A DNA stretch of 64,000 bases. It comes from UBA952 sp044361535. GTDB lineage: Bacteria > Bacteroidota > Bacteroidia > Flavobacteriales_D > Crocinitomicaceae. The stretch is taken from NCBI GenBank assembly GCA_044361535.1, contig JBIKIQ010000005.1, forward strand, positions 148,113-212,112, read 5' to 3'. Within the stretch, counting starts at the first letter, position 1, and each line of letters starts with the position of its first letter. The translations under genes and the position numbers were made by a program. The notes beneath the pieces were generated by a model. That model was not told the origin of the DNA. It saw nothing but the letters and a program-made list of their open reading frames with translations, and did no database searches. Shown in pieces: positions 26,336 through 36,105 of this stretch.

Positions 26336-27403
26336 TTAATTCCCCGATAAATGAATATGCTCCTTCAAAGATTCATAAACCTGTTGAGCTATTAATTCAA
26401 AAAAATCATCGCTTTCATGGTTTATTTGTACTTTTTCTAATGCCTGATAATAATTCATTCTGTCTGAAAAATCACCTTTCACATTTGCCAGCGTATATCC
26501 GTTTTGAAGAAGTATTAAATTCATAACCAAGCGAGAGGTGCGACCATTTCCATCAATAAATGGATGTATAGTAACTAATCTTTCATGCATTTCGGCAGCT
26601 AATATAATTGGATGCAACCTTGTTTTATGTAACTCATAAAATAGAAAATAATCTTCCATCATTTTCTCAATCATAAAAGGCTCTGGTGGAATGTGGGAAC
26701 TTCCAGAAATGCGAACGGGCACATTTCTATATTTACCTGCATTTCGATTGTCAATCCCCTTTAATATGAGTTGATGCAGTTGCTTTAACCGATATGCGTT
26801 CAATTCAGTTTTATTCAATACTAAATCTTGGATAAGTGCGATGGCTTCCTTGTGGTTAATGGCTTCTAAATGTTCATTGAGACTCTTACCTCCAATCGTA
26901 ATGCCTTCATTAATAACTAAATGTGTTTCTTGCAGGGTCAAAGTATTTCCTTCTATTCGATTACTTTCAAAGGTATAGGATGTATGGAAGTACTCTTCCA
27001 TTTTTTGCAATTGCGTCTGATTAAGTGGTTTGCAAATTTCCCATTGAACTTTTAACGTATCAATGGCTTTTAAAAGATTATTAACGTTAGGACTGAGTGT
27101 AATTACATTGAATTTTTGGTCACTTGTCAAATAACTAACGCGTTCCTCTGCTACATGTAATATTTCTTGTGCCATTTGCGGATATTCCTTCAATATCTCA
27201 ACAACTTCATCAACAAGGTATTCTTTCAAGAGTTCTAGAAAACTAATTTCTAAAATAACTGATAATTTTTTTAACTGATTGCGTGTGGGCTTGCGTTTAT
27301 TAGCTAATATTCGACTCATCAAACTTGAATCAACTCCTAATTCAGAAGCTAGTTCATTGATTTTGATGTTTTTTTCTTTTCTTTTTTGATTAATTAAGTT
27401 CAT
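26336..27403 (-). CDS. HTH-Fic protein (AMPylase-type)
   Basis: A 355-residue protein. An XRE-type helix-turn-helix (about 1-55, LASELGVDSSLMSRILANKRKPTRNQLKKLS) is followed by a Fic N-domain and a Fic core with the full motif HPFIDGNGRTSR (about 278-289). Upstream of the core, SNRIEG (about 147-152) fits the inhibitory-helix motif (S/T)xxxE(G/N) of class II Fic proteins, so the AMPylation activity is predicted to be autoinhibited. Fic enzymes transfer AMP to Ser, Thr or Tyr of target proteins. No separate antitoxin gene is adjacent. The HTH and a palindrome just upstream suggest autoregulation. The target is unknown. Confidence 0.9.
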   Translation of the reverse strand: MNLINQKRKEKNIKINELASELGVDSSLMSRILANKRKPTRNQLKKLSVILEISFLELLKEYLVDEVVEILKEYPQMAQEILHVAEERVSYLTSDQKFNVITLSPNVNNLLKAIDTLKVQWEICKPLNQTQLQKMEEYFHTSYTFESNRIEGNTLTLQETHLVINEGITIGGKSLNEHLEAINHKEAIALIQDLVLNKTELNAYRLKQLHQLILKGIDNRNAGKYRNVPVRISGSSHIPPEPFMIEKMMEDYFLFYELHKTRLHPIILAAEMHERLVTIHPFIDGNGRTSRLVMNLILLQNGYTLANVKGDFSDRMNYYQALEKVQINHESDDFFELIAQQVYESLKEHIHLSGN

Positions 27404-27434
27404 TTGACAAAAATATACATGACAAATTTAGTCA
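27404..27434 (-). promoter_or_regulatory. Promoter/operator of the HTH-Fic gene
   Basis: Read on the minus strand, TATTTTTG (positions 27408-27415) is a perfect -7 box only four bases before the start codon. An imperfect palindrome with TGAC/GTCA ends (27420-27434) and a second TTGACAA (27404-27410) surround it. This would suit repression by the protein's own HTH domain, which is inference. Confidence 0.4.
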
Positions 27435-27476
27435 TTTTTATTTAATTATTCAACCCCCTTCAATTTTTTCTTCTCC

Positions 27477-27917
27477 CTATCCTCTCACTCCTTTCTCGTC
27501 TAAGATATTTATAAAATGAAATCCTCTTGGAGCAAAACCCTCATTATAGAACATTTTGTGGGCTTTGTAATTAGATGTATATGAATCTAATGCCATCATC
27601 GTGCAGCTTTGATCTTCCGCTTTATTTCGTAAATAATCAAAAATTAACTTTCCAACTCCTCTAGATCGATGATTTGCAGATACTACAATATTATCTAATT
27701 CTAAATATTTTCCACACCACAATTTCTTTCCTATCCAAAACCCACTTATTCCCAAGCATTCTTCTCCCTCGAAAACAGCCACTTGACCATAATTGTGTGG
27801 GAGCATTTCTTGTAAATCTGCCTTGTATTCTTCTTCGGTAAGATGGGGGTACAATTCATTAAGCACATTCAGATGCTTGAGCATTTCATCTAACCCATTA
27901 AGTTCACGAACAATCAT
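27477..27917 (-). CDS. GNAT-family N-acetyltransferase
   Basis: A 146-residue protein with the GNAT fold. It has a beta4 strand with YLELDNIVVSANHRSRGVGKLIFDYL, which contains the acetyl-CoA pyrophosphate loop R-x-x-G-x-G/A (HRSRGVG, about 80-86), and a downstream YNEGFAPRGFHF strand (about 124-135). The N-terminal half (LNELYPHLTEEEYKADLQEMLP) is like the short acetyltransferases found next to Fic or peptidase genes. It overlaps the upstream peptidase stop by four bases (ATGA), so it is translationally coupled to it. The substrate is unknown. Confidence 0.88.
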   Translation of the reverse strand: MIVRELNGLDEMLKHLNVLNELYPHLTEEEYKADLQEMLPHNYGQVAVFEGEECLGISGFWIGKKLWCGKYLELDNIVVSANHRSRGVGKLIFDYLRNKAEDQSCTMMALDSYTSNYKAHKMFYNEGFAPRGFHFINILDEKGVRG

Positions 27918-30205
27918 TTTTTCAAGTGTTTTTCAAATAATTCAAAAATTCTTCGGTATTCATCGTGCCAAGAATACTCTTCTTTAAAACCGTGATTTTC
28001 AACAGGAAACACCGCTAAATCCCAGTCTTTTTTACCCAATTCAATAAAGCGTTGACTCAATCGAACGACATCTTGGAATTGAACATTGTCATCCACCATA
28101 CCATGTAACATCAATAATGGATCTTGGAGATTTTCTGCAAAATAAATAGGCGAACTTTTGCGATAAGCCTCAGAGTCAGTTTGCGGATAATTTAGGATAT
28201 TACTTGTATATTCATGATTGTAATGTGCCCAATCAGTCACAGAGCGCAAAGCTGCACCACAAGCAAATTCTCCTGGTTTGGTTAAAAGGCCCATTAATGT
28301 TATAAATCCACCATAGGAGCCCCCATAAATACCAATTCGGTTAGCGTCAATTTGTTTTTCAGAAACTAACCATTTCTTTGTATCAAGAAAATCTTCCAAA
28401 TCACGTCCACCCATGTGTCGGTATATCGCAGTTCTATAATCACGCCCATACCCTTCACTAGCCCGATAATCCACATCAATGACGGTATATCCTAAATCTA
28501 CCAATAGATTGTGAAACATATATTCGCGGAAATAATTGCTCCAATAAAAATGTGCGTTTTGCAAATAACCGGCACCGTGAACAAACATAACCGCTGCACC
28601 ATTTTTTAGTTCTTTTCTAGGTTCGTAATAACGTGCATAGAATAATTTGTTGTCTGATCCTTTAATTTCGATTACCTCAGGATTTTTCCATCTATATTGT
28701 TTAAATTTTTCAGTGGTTGAATACGTTAATTGGGTTTTAATTGGAATATTCGTCAATGTTGGCGCAATATATAACTCCCATGGACTCGTAGAAGATGAAT
28801 AACGAATTGCCATTTCTTTTTCATCCGGTGAGAGAGCCACATCGTGATATCCAAAATCTGTCAATAATGGAATCCAAGATTTTGTGCTAATATCAAATTT
28901 GAAATAATCTCGGTTGCCTGGGCGAGTTTTGTTTGCTGATAGGTAAAAATGCTTTCGGTCTTTCGATAATTGAACACCATGAATCTCAAAGTTTCCCGTG
29001 GTCAACGACTCCTTTTTCTTCGCTTCCAAGTCGTATAAATATAAGTGAGAGTATCCTGATTCCTCCGATTGAAAATAACACGTTTTTCCATCATCTAACC
29101 AGTTTAAAACTCCTTCTTCCATATTCCAAGAGGAAATCCCGGGTCCTCCAATCCAAGCTGAATCATGTTGATGATCAATTAGTGAAATTGCAAGTGAATT
29201 TAATTCGATTGAACCAATCCAACGATCTTTGTTATCGGCACTTCGAACATCAAATAATGCTAAATTTGTACTTTCTGAAAAACGCAGCGAATGAATGAAG
29301 ATTTCTCGCTGTTTACCTTCTTTCATTATTGTTGGAAGTGTTTCAAAATTAACCCACTGCACTGAATCTTGTTCTCGATTCAAAATAGCTAATTTCATGT
29401 TTGGTTCTTCATTTGAAACTTTTGAGCGAGCTTGAATGGATTTAGAATAACCATTTGCAGTTACGTAATCTTCAACTTGAGTACCTTTCGTTTCAGGATC
29501 TATGATGGTGCGAAGCGCAACAAATTTTGATGACGGGTTAATCTGAATATCAATTATATTTCCTTCACCAAAATCCCATTTTTTTGGAAATGAAAATAAC
29601 GGTTGCTTTTTCTTTTCCCGCCATTGTTTACGTTTTTTTTGGTCTCGAATATACTGAAATAGTTCATCTTGTTGGTTAACTAAATAGGATGAGTCAACCA
29701 AATTTGCTTTCTGTTTTCCGGATTCAAAATTTGTTATCTGCCGAGTAGAGCCTTCGTTAGCATTATAAAGAAATAAGTTGTTTCCTTGTCGAAAAGACAC
29801 TAAATTCGGGTCTGACAATCGTTCAACAGAATTAATTGATTCTTCAGATTGACTTATTATTTTAACAACTTTAGATTTGGTATTGTATGAATAAAACGTG
29901 CCACCTTCTGCATGATAAACAGTAACAAATAATCGTTGATTGGCATCAAAAGGAATTTGAATCGGAACATTTTTAGATTCAACTTTTTCAATTTTCTTAT
30001 CCTTCAACGAATACGAATACAATGAATTACCCGGTTCGGCTTGTGGATTCCAGTCAAATAAAATATGAGTTCCTTCTGCATTCCAATAGTGATTTTCCGG
30101 TAAATAACCCACAAAATCATGACCTTTCATAATTTCTTTCAAATCCAATTGGGCTTGAATTTTAATAATGCTGAAAAGAAAAAATAACAGAAAAATCTTT
30201 TTCAT
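27914..30205 (-). CDS. Prolyl-oligopeptidase family (S9) serine peptidase, DPP-IV-like
   Basis: A 763-residue exported peptidase with a signal peptide (about 1-18, ending IQAQ). An N-terminal beta-propeller (about 30-500) with WD-like repeats (IHGVQLSKDRKHFYLSAN, DVALSPDEKEMAIRYSS) precedes the alpha/beta-hydrolase domain (about 520-763). The catalytic serine is in GGSYGGF (Ser near 630), the Asp in HGMVDDNVQ and the His in VENHGFKEE. A GRDLEDFLD segment typical of S9 precedes the nucleophile. It follows the aldehyde dehydrogenase stop with no gap and overlaps the GNAT gene. It is probably periplasmic and removes dipeptides from peptides; exact specificity is unknown. Confidence 0.92.
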   Translation of the reverse strand: MKKIFLLFFLFSIIKIQAQLDLKEIMKGHDFVGYLPENHYWNAEGTHILFDWNPQAEPGNSLYSYSLKDKKIEKVESKNVPIQIPFDANQRLFVTVYHAEGGTFYSYNTKSKVVKIISQSEESINSVERLSDPNLVSFRQGNNLFLYNANEGSTRQITNFESGKQKANLVDSSYLVNQQDELFQYIRDQKKRKQWREKKKQPLFSFPKKWDFGEGNIIDIQINPSSKFVALRTIIDPETKGTQVEDYVTANGYSKSIQARSKVSNEEPNMKLAILNREQDSVQWVNFETLPTIMKEGKQREIFIHSLRFSESTNLALFDVRSADNKDRWIGSIELNSLAISLIDHQHDSAWIGGPGISSWNMEEGVLNWLDDGKTCYFQSEESGYSHLYLYDLEAKKKESLTTGNFEIHGVQLSKDRKHFYLSANKTRPGNRDYFKFDISTKSWIPLLTDFGYHDVALSPDEKEMAIRYSSSTSPWELYIAPTLTNIPIKTQLTYSTTEKFKQYRWKNPEVIEIKGSDNKLFYARYYEPRKELKNGAAVMFVHGAGYLQNAHFYWSNYFREYMFHNLLVDLGYTVIDVDYRASEGYGRDYRTAIYRHMGGRDLEDFLDTKKWLVSEKQIDANRIGIYGGSYGGFITLMGLLTKPGEFACGAALRSVTDWAHYNHEYTSNILNYPQTDSEAYRKSSPIYFAENLQDPLLMLHGMVDDNVQFQDVVRLSQRFIELGKKDWDLAVFPVENHGFKEEYSWHDEYRRIFELFEKHLKK

Positions 30206-31651
30206 TTATTCGTATTTGATGAATACATTTTTGGCTTCAGTAAAGAATCGCAGGGCTTCCCAACCACCTTCACGACCAACTCCTGAAGCTTTCACCCCAC
30301 CAAATGGCGTTCTTAAATCACGAACTAACCAAGAGTTTATCCACACAATTCCTGCTTGTAAATTATCGGCTACACGATGTGCTCGTTTTAAATCACATGT
30401 CCAAATTGTTCCGGCAAGACCATATTTTGTAGAATTCGCCATCATTAATGCTTCCTCTTCTGTATCAAAAGGTGTTATTGTTACAACTGGGCCAAAAATC
30501 TCTTCTTGATTAGTACGGCAATCATAGGATAAACCTTCAATAACTGTAGGTCTAATGTAATACCCTTTTTTATAAGGAGCTTCCAATTTTACTTGATGCC
30601 CACCTGTTAAAATTGTTCCTCCTTCTGTTTTTGCTAATTCAATATAGGATAGTACTTTTTCCATATGAGGTTTTGAAACCACTGCTCCTAAATGAGTTTT
30701 TGGATTAGATGGATACGAAACTAAGCTATTCGATACTTTTTCAACGAAAACTGTTTTGAATTTTTCATAGATGGAACGCTCTACAAAAATGCGTGAACCA
30801 CACAAACAAATTTGACCTTGATTGGCAAAGGATGAACGAACGGTTGTACTTATCATAGTATCAAAATCACAATCTGCAAAGATGATATTCGGATTCTTTC
30901 CACCTAACTCTAAAGATAGTTTTTTGAACATGGGTGCTGCGGTTCGAGCAATGTATTCACCTGTTGCAGTTCCTCCCGTAAACGAAATCGCTTTGATTTT
31001 CGGATGTTTGACAATCGCATCACCAACTGTTGATCCCAGCCCATGTAGAATATTCAAAACCCCGGGAGGCATTCCCGCTTCAGTACACACTTCACCCAAT
31101 AAATACGCTGTATAGGGAGTGATTTCTGATGGTTTTGCAATGACGCAATTACCTGCGGCTAGAGCAGGGGCAATCTTCCATGAGAAAAGATATAAAGGCA
31201 AATTCCAAGGTGAGATGCAACCAACTATGCCAATTGGTTTTCGAGTGGTATAATTAATGCCAACTCCCTCCATGTAATGAGATTCGGATGCGAAATGCAA
31301 AATAGCAGTTGCAAAAAAATGAAAATTGGAAACAGCACGTGGAATATCTACTGATCGTGCTAAAGTAAGCGGCTTACCGTTGTCTCGAGATTCAGCTGCA
31401 ACAAATTCATCCATTCTGCGCTCGATTCCTTCTGAAACTTTAACTAGAATTGAACTTCGTTCTTCTACCGACATTTTCGACCAAATAGGAAATGCTTTTT
31501 CAGCTGCTTCTACAGCATGATTTACATCTTGTTCTCCAGAATTTGGAATTAATGAATAGACATTACCAGTTGCCGGATCGTAATTATCAATATATTGATT
31601 TGAAATAGGATCGACATATTGACCATTTATATAATTACGTAATTTTTCCAT
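30206..31651 (-). CDS. Aldehyde dehydrogenase, aminomuconate-semialdehyde type (ALDH8-like)
   Basis: A 481-residue NAD(P)-dependent dehydrogenase. Features: SPWNLPLYLFSWKIAPALAAGNCVIAKPSE (substrate and cofactor region), FTGGTATGEYIA, LELGGKNPNIIFADCD (general-base Glu), SFANQGQICLCGSRIFVE (catalytic Cys near 280) and EEIFGPVVTITPFDTEEEAL. The N-terminus (YINGQYVDPISNQYIDNYDPATGNVYSLIPNSG) and the ICLC motif closely resemble the animal ALDH8A1/2-aminomuconate semialdehyde dehydrogenase family, which acts late in tryptophan (kynurenine) breakdown. That assignment is by eye, and other kynurenine genes are not in the window. It is first in a three-gene unit with the S9 peptidase and GNAT. Confidence 0.9.
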   Translation of the reverse strand: MEKLRNYINGQYVDPISNQYIDNYDPATGNVYSLIPNSGEQDVNHAVEAAEKAFPIWSKMSVEERSSILVKVSEGIERRMDEFVAAESRDNGKPLTLARSVDIPRAVSNFHFFATAILHFASESHYMEGVGINYTTRKPIGIVGCISPWNLPLYLFSWKIAPALAAGNCVIAKPSEITPYTAYLLGEVCTEAGMPPGVLNILHGLGSTVGDAIVKHPKIKAISFTGGTATGEYIARTAAPMFKKLSLELGGKNPNIIFADCDFDTMISTTVRSSFANQGQICLCGSRIFVERSIYEKFKTVFVEKVSNSLVSYPSNPKTHLGAVVSKPHMEKVLSYIELAKTEGGTILTGGHQVKLEAPYKKGYYIRPTVIEGLSYDCRTNQEEIFGPVVTITPFDTEEEALMMANSTKYGLAGTIWTCDLKRAHRVADNLQAGIVWINSWLVRDLRTPFGGVKASGVGREGGWEALRFFTEAKNVFIKYE

Positions 31652-31727
31652 GTTGGACTTCGAATTTTTCTTATCCTACAAAATTGGAAAAAAGAATTGA
31701 GTTAATGTCGCTCGTCCAGTCCTAATT

Positions 31728-34001
31728 TTATTTTAATCCAAAGAAAAATGTCCCTTTTTGATCTCCAATTGAAACGATAAATGTTCCCGCTTCAGTTATC
31801 CATTTATTCTTCGTATTCACAAAGGCAAGTGTTTTAGAATCAATAGTGAAGGTTACTGTTTTTGATTCTCCAGGATTTAGGTCAATTTTTTCAAAATGTT
31901 TTAGTTTTTTATTGGCAGGTGTTATGCTTGCATATTCATCTGATATATACCATTGAACGACTTCTTTTCCAGCCAATGAACCTGTATTTTTAACTTCAAC
32001 TGATGCTTTAATAATGCCACCTTCGGTATTTTCAATTTTTAAATTAGAATAGGAAAAGGTAGTATAACTCATCCCATAGCCAAAGGGCCATTGCGGATCA
32101 ATAGGCTTATCGTCTAACTTATTTGTTTTTGCTTCTGAATTAACATAATCGTAGTATTCGATTACACCATCAAATTTTGGATAGGTATAGGGTAATTTTC
32201 CAGAGGGATTTATCTTGCCAAAAATAATTTCTGTTATTGCCTCACCTCCAAAATCACCGGGTAAATAAGCATTTAGAATCGCAGAACTTTTCGGTTCTAA
32301 TTCTCTAATTATATGTGGTTTGCCGAATAAGAAAATTAAAATTACTGGTTTACCCGTTGCTTGAAGTTCCTTTACAAGTTCTTGTTGTTCGGCACATAAG
32401 TTTAGCGACTTAACATCCCCAGGTTTTTCAGTTGCTGGTATTTCACCCAAACAAATAATAATTTTATCGGCTTGAGAGGCGCTTTTCAGTACTTTATCTT
32501 TATTCTCAATCTTACAGGTTTCCCAACCATTTACATTTGACAAATCATAGCCTTTTTCAAAAATTAGATTTTTTCCCATTTCCTTTTGAAGGGATGCGCG
32601 TAATGTCAATGCTCCTTTTGTGTTGAATGCTGTATCTTCACCTTGCCAAGTGTGGGTCCATGCGCCGTTGTGAAAAATCAAATTATCCGCAGCTTCACCT
32701 ACCAATAATATCTTATCTGAATTCTTTAACGGAAGGGTTGAATTTTCATTTTTAAGAAGTGTAATTGACTCTAGAGCAGCATTTTTTGCAGCGTTTTTAA
32801 ATTCATCAGAAGCAAATTTTGGAAATTCATTCCACGAATTCATTTGGTTTTCAAAAAGACCAAGTTTGAGTTTTACATAAATAATACGAGTAACTGCATC
32901 ATTCAATCGCTTCATTGAAATCTTTTTTTCAGATATAGCTTCTTTAAATAAATTTAAGTACTCTTCGTGTGGACCGTTGTAAGGAACCATACTCATGTCT
33001 AATCCAGCATTGATGGCCATTACAATAGCTTCCTTATGATTTTCTGCAACTTTATGAACGGTATGTAACATTCGAATATCTTCCCAATCAGAAACGGCAA
33101 AACCTTTGAATCCCCACTTGGTTTTTAACAAATCAGTAATTAGCGATTTATTGATATGACCTGGAGTTCCATTTACGTCACCTGAGTTTATCATTACGGT
33201 TAATGCTCCTGCATCAACAGCTGCTTTAAATGAAGGTAAATAGAGTTCATGCAAAATCCTTTCAGGTATCCATGCAGGTGTCCTATCTCTGCCTGAACGG
33301 GGTAAACTATAGCCAACAAAATGTTTCATGCATGCTGCAACTCGAGTGGATTCGGCAGGATTAGTACCTTGGTAGCCTTTCACCAACTCCGCTCCCATTT
33401 GTGAAGCTAATAATGGATCTTCTCCTAATGTTTCAAAAAAGCGTGACCACAAGGGTTGTCTTCCTAAATCTAATACGGGTGAAAAATTCCATGGAACGCC
33501 AGATGCTCTTGTTTCATAGGCAGTTATTTCTCCCATTTTATTCGCTAAAGAAGGATTCCATGTTGCTGCTAAACCAATCTCCTGTGGAAAAAGGGTGCCA
33601 CCTACAACATAATTTGCTCCATGGATTGCATCCACACCATAAATAACGGGAACCTTAGATTTTCCATCTCTAAATGCTTGATGAATACTTGCTAGTAGTT
33701 CATTCCAATGTTTTCTATCTAATGTATGTGTGCTAACATTCAAGACAGAGCCAATTTGCTGTTGGGCTATCAATTTGTCACATTTAATTCGGTCAATTTG
33801 AATGGGTATAATTACTTTCCCATTAGCATCTGTTTTTAACAATGCATCCAATGTTACTTGACACGTTTGGGCGATCTTCTGTTCAGTTGAAAGTTGTGAA
33901 GTCAGTTTTTGTGCTTTTTTCCAAAGTATCCCATCTTCTTGGCTGAACGATGTCGCTAAATTTCCAAAAAGGATAAAAAATAAATATAATGATTTGCGCA
34001 T
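31728..34001 (-). CDS. GH3 family beta-glucosidase
   Basis: A 757-residue exported glycosidase. The start is set at the ATG at 34001; the two-residue-longer frame begins with TTG. A signal peptide (1-21, ending SFSQ) is followed by the GH3 TIM barrel (about 30-370) with the nucleophile aspartate in GFAVSDWEDIRML (about 303), an alpha/beta-sandwich domain (about 400-610, GEAADNLIFHNGAWTHTWQGE, KPVILIFLFGKPH) and a C-terminal fibronectin-III-like domain (about 660-757). The closest group is BglX-type periplasmic beta-glucosidase. It would finish the digestion of oligosaccharides released by the adjacent GH16. A hairpin separates it from the upstream genes of the locus. Confidence 0.93.
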   Translation of the reverse strand: MRKSLYLFFILFGNLATSFSQEDGILWKKAQKLTSQLSTEQKIAQTCQVTLDALLKTDANGKVIIPIQIDRIKCDKLIAQQQIGSVLNVSTHTLDRKHWNELLASIHQAFRDGKSKVPVIYGVDAIHGANYVVGGTLFPQEIGLAATWNPSLANKMGEITAYETRASGVPWNFSPVLDLGRQPLWSRFFETLGEDPLLASQMGAELVKGYQGTNPAESTRVAACMKHFVGYSLPRSGRDRTPAWIPERILHELYLPSFKAAVDAGALTVMINSGDVNGTPGHINKSLITDLLKTKWGFKGFAVSDWEDIRMLHTVHKVAENHKEAIVMAINAGLDMSMVPYNGPHEEYLNLFKEAISEKKISMKRLNDAVTRIIYVKLKLGLFENQMNSWNEFPKFASDEFKNAAKNAALESITLLKNENSTLPLKNSDKILLVGEAADNLIFHNGAWTHTWQGEDTAFNTKGALTLRASLQKEMGKNLIFEKGYDLSNVNGWETCKIENKDKVLKSASQADKIIICLGEIPATEKPGDVKSLNLCAEQQELVKELQATGKPVILIFLFGKPHIIRELEPKSSAILNAYLPGDFGGEAITEIIFGKINPSGKLPYTYPKFDGVIEYYDYVNSEAKTNKLDDKPIDPQWPFGYGMSYTTFSYSNLKIENTEGGIIKASVEVKNTGSLAGKEVVQWYISDEYASITPANKKLKHFEKIDLNPGESKTVTFTIDSKTLAFVNTKNKWITEAGTFIVSIGDQKGTFFFGLK

Positions 34002-34024
34002 AAACAAATATAAAACGATCTAAA

Positions 34025-34054
34025 ATAAGAAAAGGAAGATTTCTCTTCCTTTTC
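34025..34054 (-). terminator. Terminator or attenuator between the carbohydrate-binding gene and GH3
   Basis: Perfect 11-bp arms (34029-34039 and 34044-34054) around a 4-base loop, followed on the minus strand by TTATTTTA. It may end or reduce transcription before the beta-glucosidase gene. Confidence 0.6.
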
Positions 34055-34072
34055 CTACCTATTATTAACTGT

Positions 34073-36043
34073 TTACTCTATTACGATATTGAATACTTTG
34101 TAATTGTCATTTGAATTAACTTTTAGTAAGTAAGAACCACTTGCTAATTCACTTACATTAATTTTAGAGTTAAATCCATTAGGATTAAAAGTTTTCACTT
34201 TATTACCTGCTAAGCTATACACTTCAATACTTGAAATTGACATTGTTGATTCAATTTGAATATAGTCATTAGCCGGATTAGGCATAATGTTTACATTCAT
34301 TGAATTTTCAATTAGTGAACTTGAAGGACAAGCTTCGCAACTTGCAAAACAAACTGCAGGTAATGTTGCATCAGCCGAAACAACGTAGTAACGATTGAAA
34401 AAACCATCTGCTATTGTATCTACACAAGACTCACCTCCAAAAAAGAATTCTTGATCATTCCAACCGTCAATTGTAAATTTGTATTGAATTGGACCTGCAG
34501 TAAGAGGCAATGTAACTTCCCAAATTGAACCAGAAGTATTTGTCATCGGATTACAGTTACCACACCAATTATTAAAGCTTCCATTTAAGAAAACTCCTGT
34601 AGCAATTGTTCCAGTATAATCTGCCATATCAACTTTGAAAGTGATATTTGGATCCGGTAATTGTACGATTTGTGTTTTCTCATAAATGAATCTCCACCAT
34701 CCAGCACCGATATTGATATCAGCAATCATTGTGTTATCATTGTTAGCAAATGAAATTTGGTAAGTGATGGAAGCCGGTGCATTCGCTGGATTATTTAATT
34801 CTCCACCGTTGAATGCTTTAGCCAAACCGATGTGACCACCAACTCCATTGATTGTTAATTCGCCAGCGCTGTAAGTGTACGTGAAAGGACCAACTCCATT
34901 ATGCGGAGCAACAGGAGTTCCACATGCATCAGGTGTAGCACCTTGCCATCCCTCCAACCAGGTGTTTCCATCCATATAGTGAGTCATTGTACCATTTGCA
35001 TCAAATTTAATTGAATCATCAAATAAACATGCTCTTGTAGTAACGTCAGCAGCACCGTTTGACCACCAAGAACCGTCACCAAGTGCAGGTCCAACAGCTA
35101 ATGATCCCGGGCTTGCTTTTAATTTCCAATTTCCAATTAGTTGTGTAGCATTACTTGGACAAGGGGTACAACTGTTAAAGCAAACTGCTGGCAGTACAAC
35201 ATCTCCTGTAATTTGAAGGTATCTATTGTAGAAATTATCACCCATGTTAGGGTCAATACATGCATCATTTGCTGTAAAATTTTCCTGTGCATTCCATCCG
35301 TCAATAGTGAACTTGTATTCAATATTTCCCGCTGGAATTGGAAGTGAAGCTTGCCAAAGTCCATTACCCATATCTGTTAGCGGGTTACAGCTTCCACACC
35401 AACCATTGAAAGAACCATTAACATAAACACCTGTACCTATCGTGCCTGTGTAATTGCTCATGTTAACACGGAAAGTAACATTTGGATCAGGAATAGTAAC
35501 AGATGCCGTTTTTTGATAAACGAATCTCCACCATCCACCGCCAATATTAATATCGACAGTCATTGTATTGTTACCGTTAGAAAAAGTAGTAAGATAAGTA
35601 ATACTAGAAGCCGCATTTGCTGGAGTGTTTATTTCCGCTCCATTAATGACTTTTGCTAAACCTAAATGAGCACCAATTCCGTTTACTGTTAATTCTCCAG
35701 TTGTTGAATTAAAAGAGTAAGTATAAGGGGCATTAGTTGTGCCATCATGTGGTGCAACAGGTGTGTTACAACCATCAGGTGAGCCTTGCCATCCTTCAAC
35801 CCAAGTACTTCCATCCATGTAATGAGTCATCGTTCCGTTAGCGTCGAATTTGATTGAGTCATCAAACAAACACGCTCTAACTGAAACATCTCCCGCTGAA
35901 TTTGACCACCAAGCAATATCTCCTTGATTAGGTCCAACACCTAACGAACCAGCTGCAGGAGCTAAACGCCAAGTTCCTTCAATTTGCGCAACAATATTCA
36001 TTGCTATGAATACCATTGCAGATAAAAAGTAGAATTTTTTCAT
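34073..36043 (-). CDS. Duplicated carbohydrate-binding T9SS protein
   Basis: A 656-residue secreted protein with a signal peptide (1-19) and two tandem copies of about 275 residues (20-295 and 300-575). Each copy has a lipocalin-like module (GTWRLAPAAGSLGVGP, CLFDDSIKFDANGTMTHYMDG, GGGWWRFVYQKT) and a CBM20/CBM48-like starch-binding-fold module (GVYVNGSFNGWCGSCNPLTD, YKFTIDGWNAQENF) with a Cys pair ending CxxCP. A T9SS sorting tail closes it (MPNPANDYIQIEST). No catalytic residues are visible. It lies in the GH16/GH3 polysaccharide locus, so a role as a surface glycan-binding protein is likely. The lipocalin-like label is tentative. Confidence 0.82.
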   Translation of the reverse strand: MKKFYFLSAMVFIAMNIVAQIEGTWRLAPAAGSLGVGPNQGDIAWWSNSAGDVSVRACLFDDSIKFDANGTMTHYMDGSTWVEGWQGSPDGCNTPVAPHDGTTNAPYTYSFNSTTGELTVNGIGAHLGLAKVINGAEINTPANAASSITYLTTFSNGNNTMTVDINIGGGWWRFVYQKTASVTIPDPNVTFRVNMSNYTGTIGTGVYVNGSFNGWCGSCNPLTDMGNGLWQASLPIPAGNIEYKFTIDGWNAQENFTANDACIDPNMGDNFYNRYLQITGDVVLPAVCFNSCTPCPSNATQLIGNWKLKASPGSLAVGPALGDGSWWSNGAADVTTRACLFDDSIKFDANGTMTHYMDGNTWLEGWQGATPDACGTPVAPHNGVGPFTYTYSAGELTINGVGGHIGLAKAFNGGELNNPANAPASITYQISFANNDNTMIADINIGAGWWRFIYEKTQIVQLPDPNITFKVDMADYTGTIATGVFLNGSFNNWCGNCNPMTNTSGSIWEVTLPLTAGPIQYKFTIDGWNDQEFFFGGESCVDTIADGFFNRYYVVSADATLPAVCFASCEACPSSSLIENSMNVNIMPNPANDYIQIESTMSISSIEVYSLAGNKVKTFNPNGFNSKINVSELASGSYLLKVNSNDNYKVFNIVIE

Positions 36044-36105
36044 AGTAAATTAATTTTTGGTAAATATAGTAATTTTTACAATAAGTACAAAAATCGAAAA
36101 ATTTT

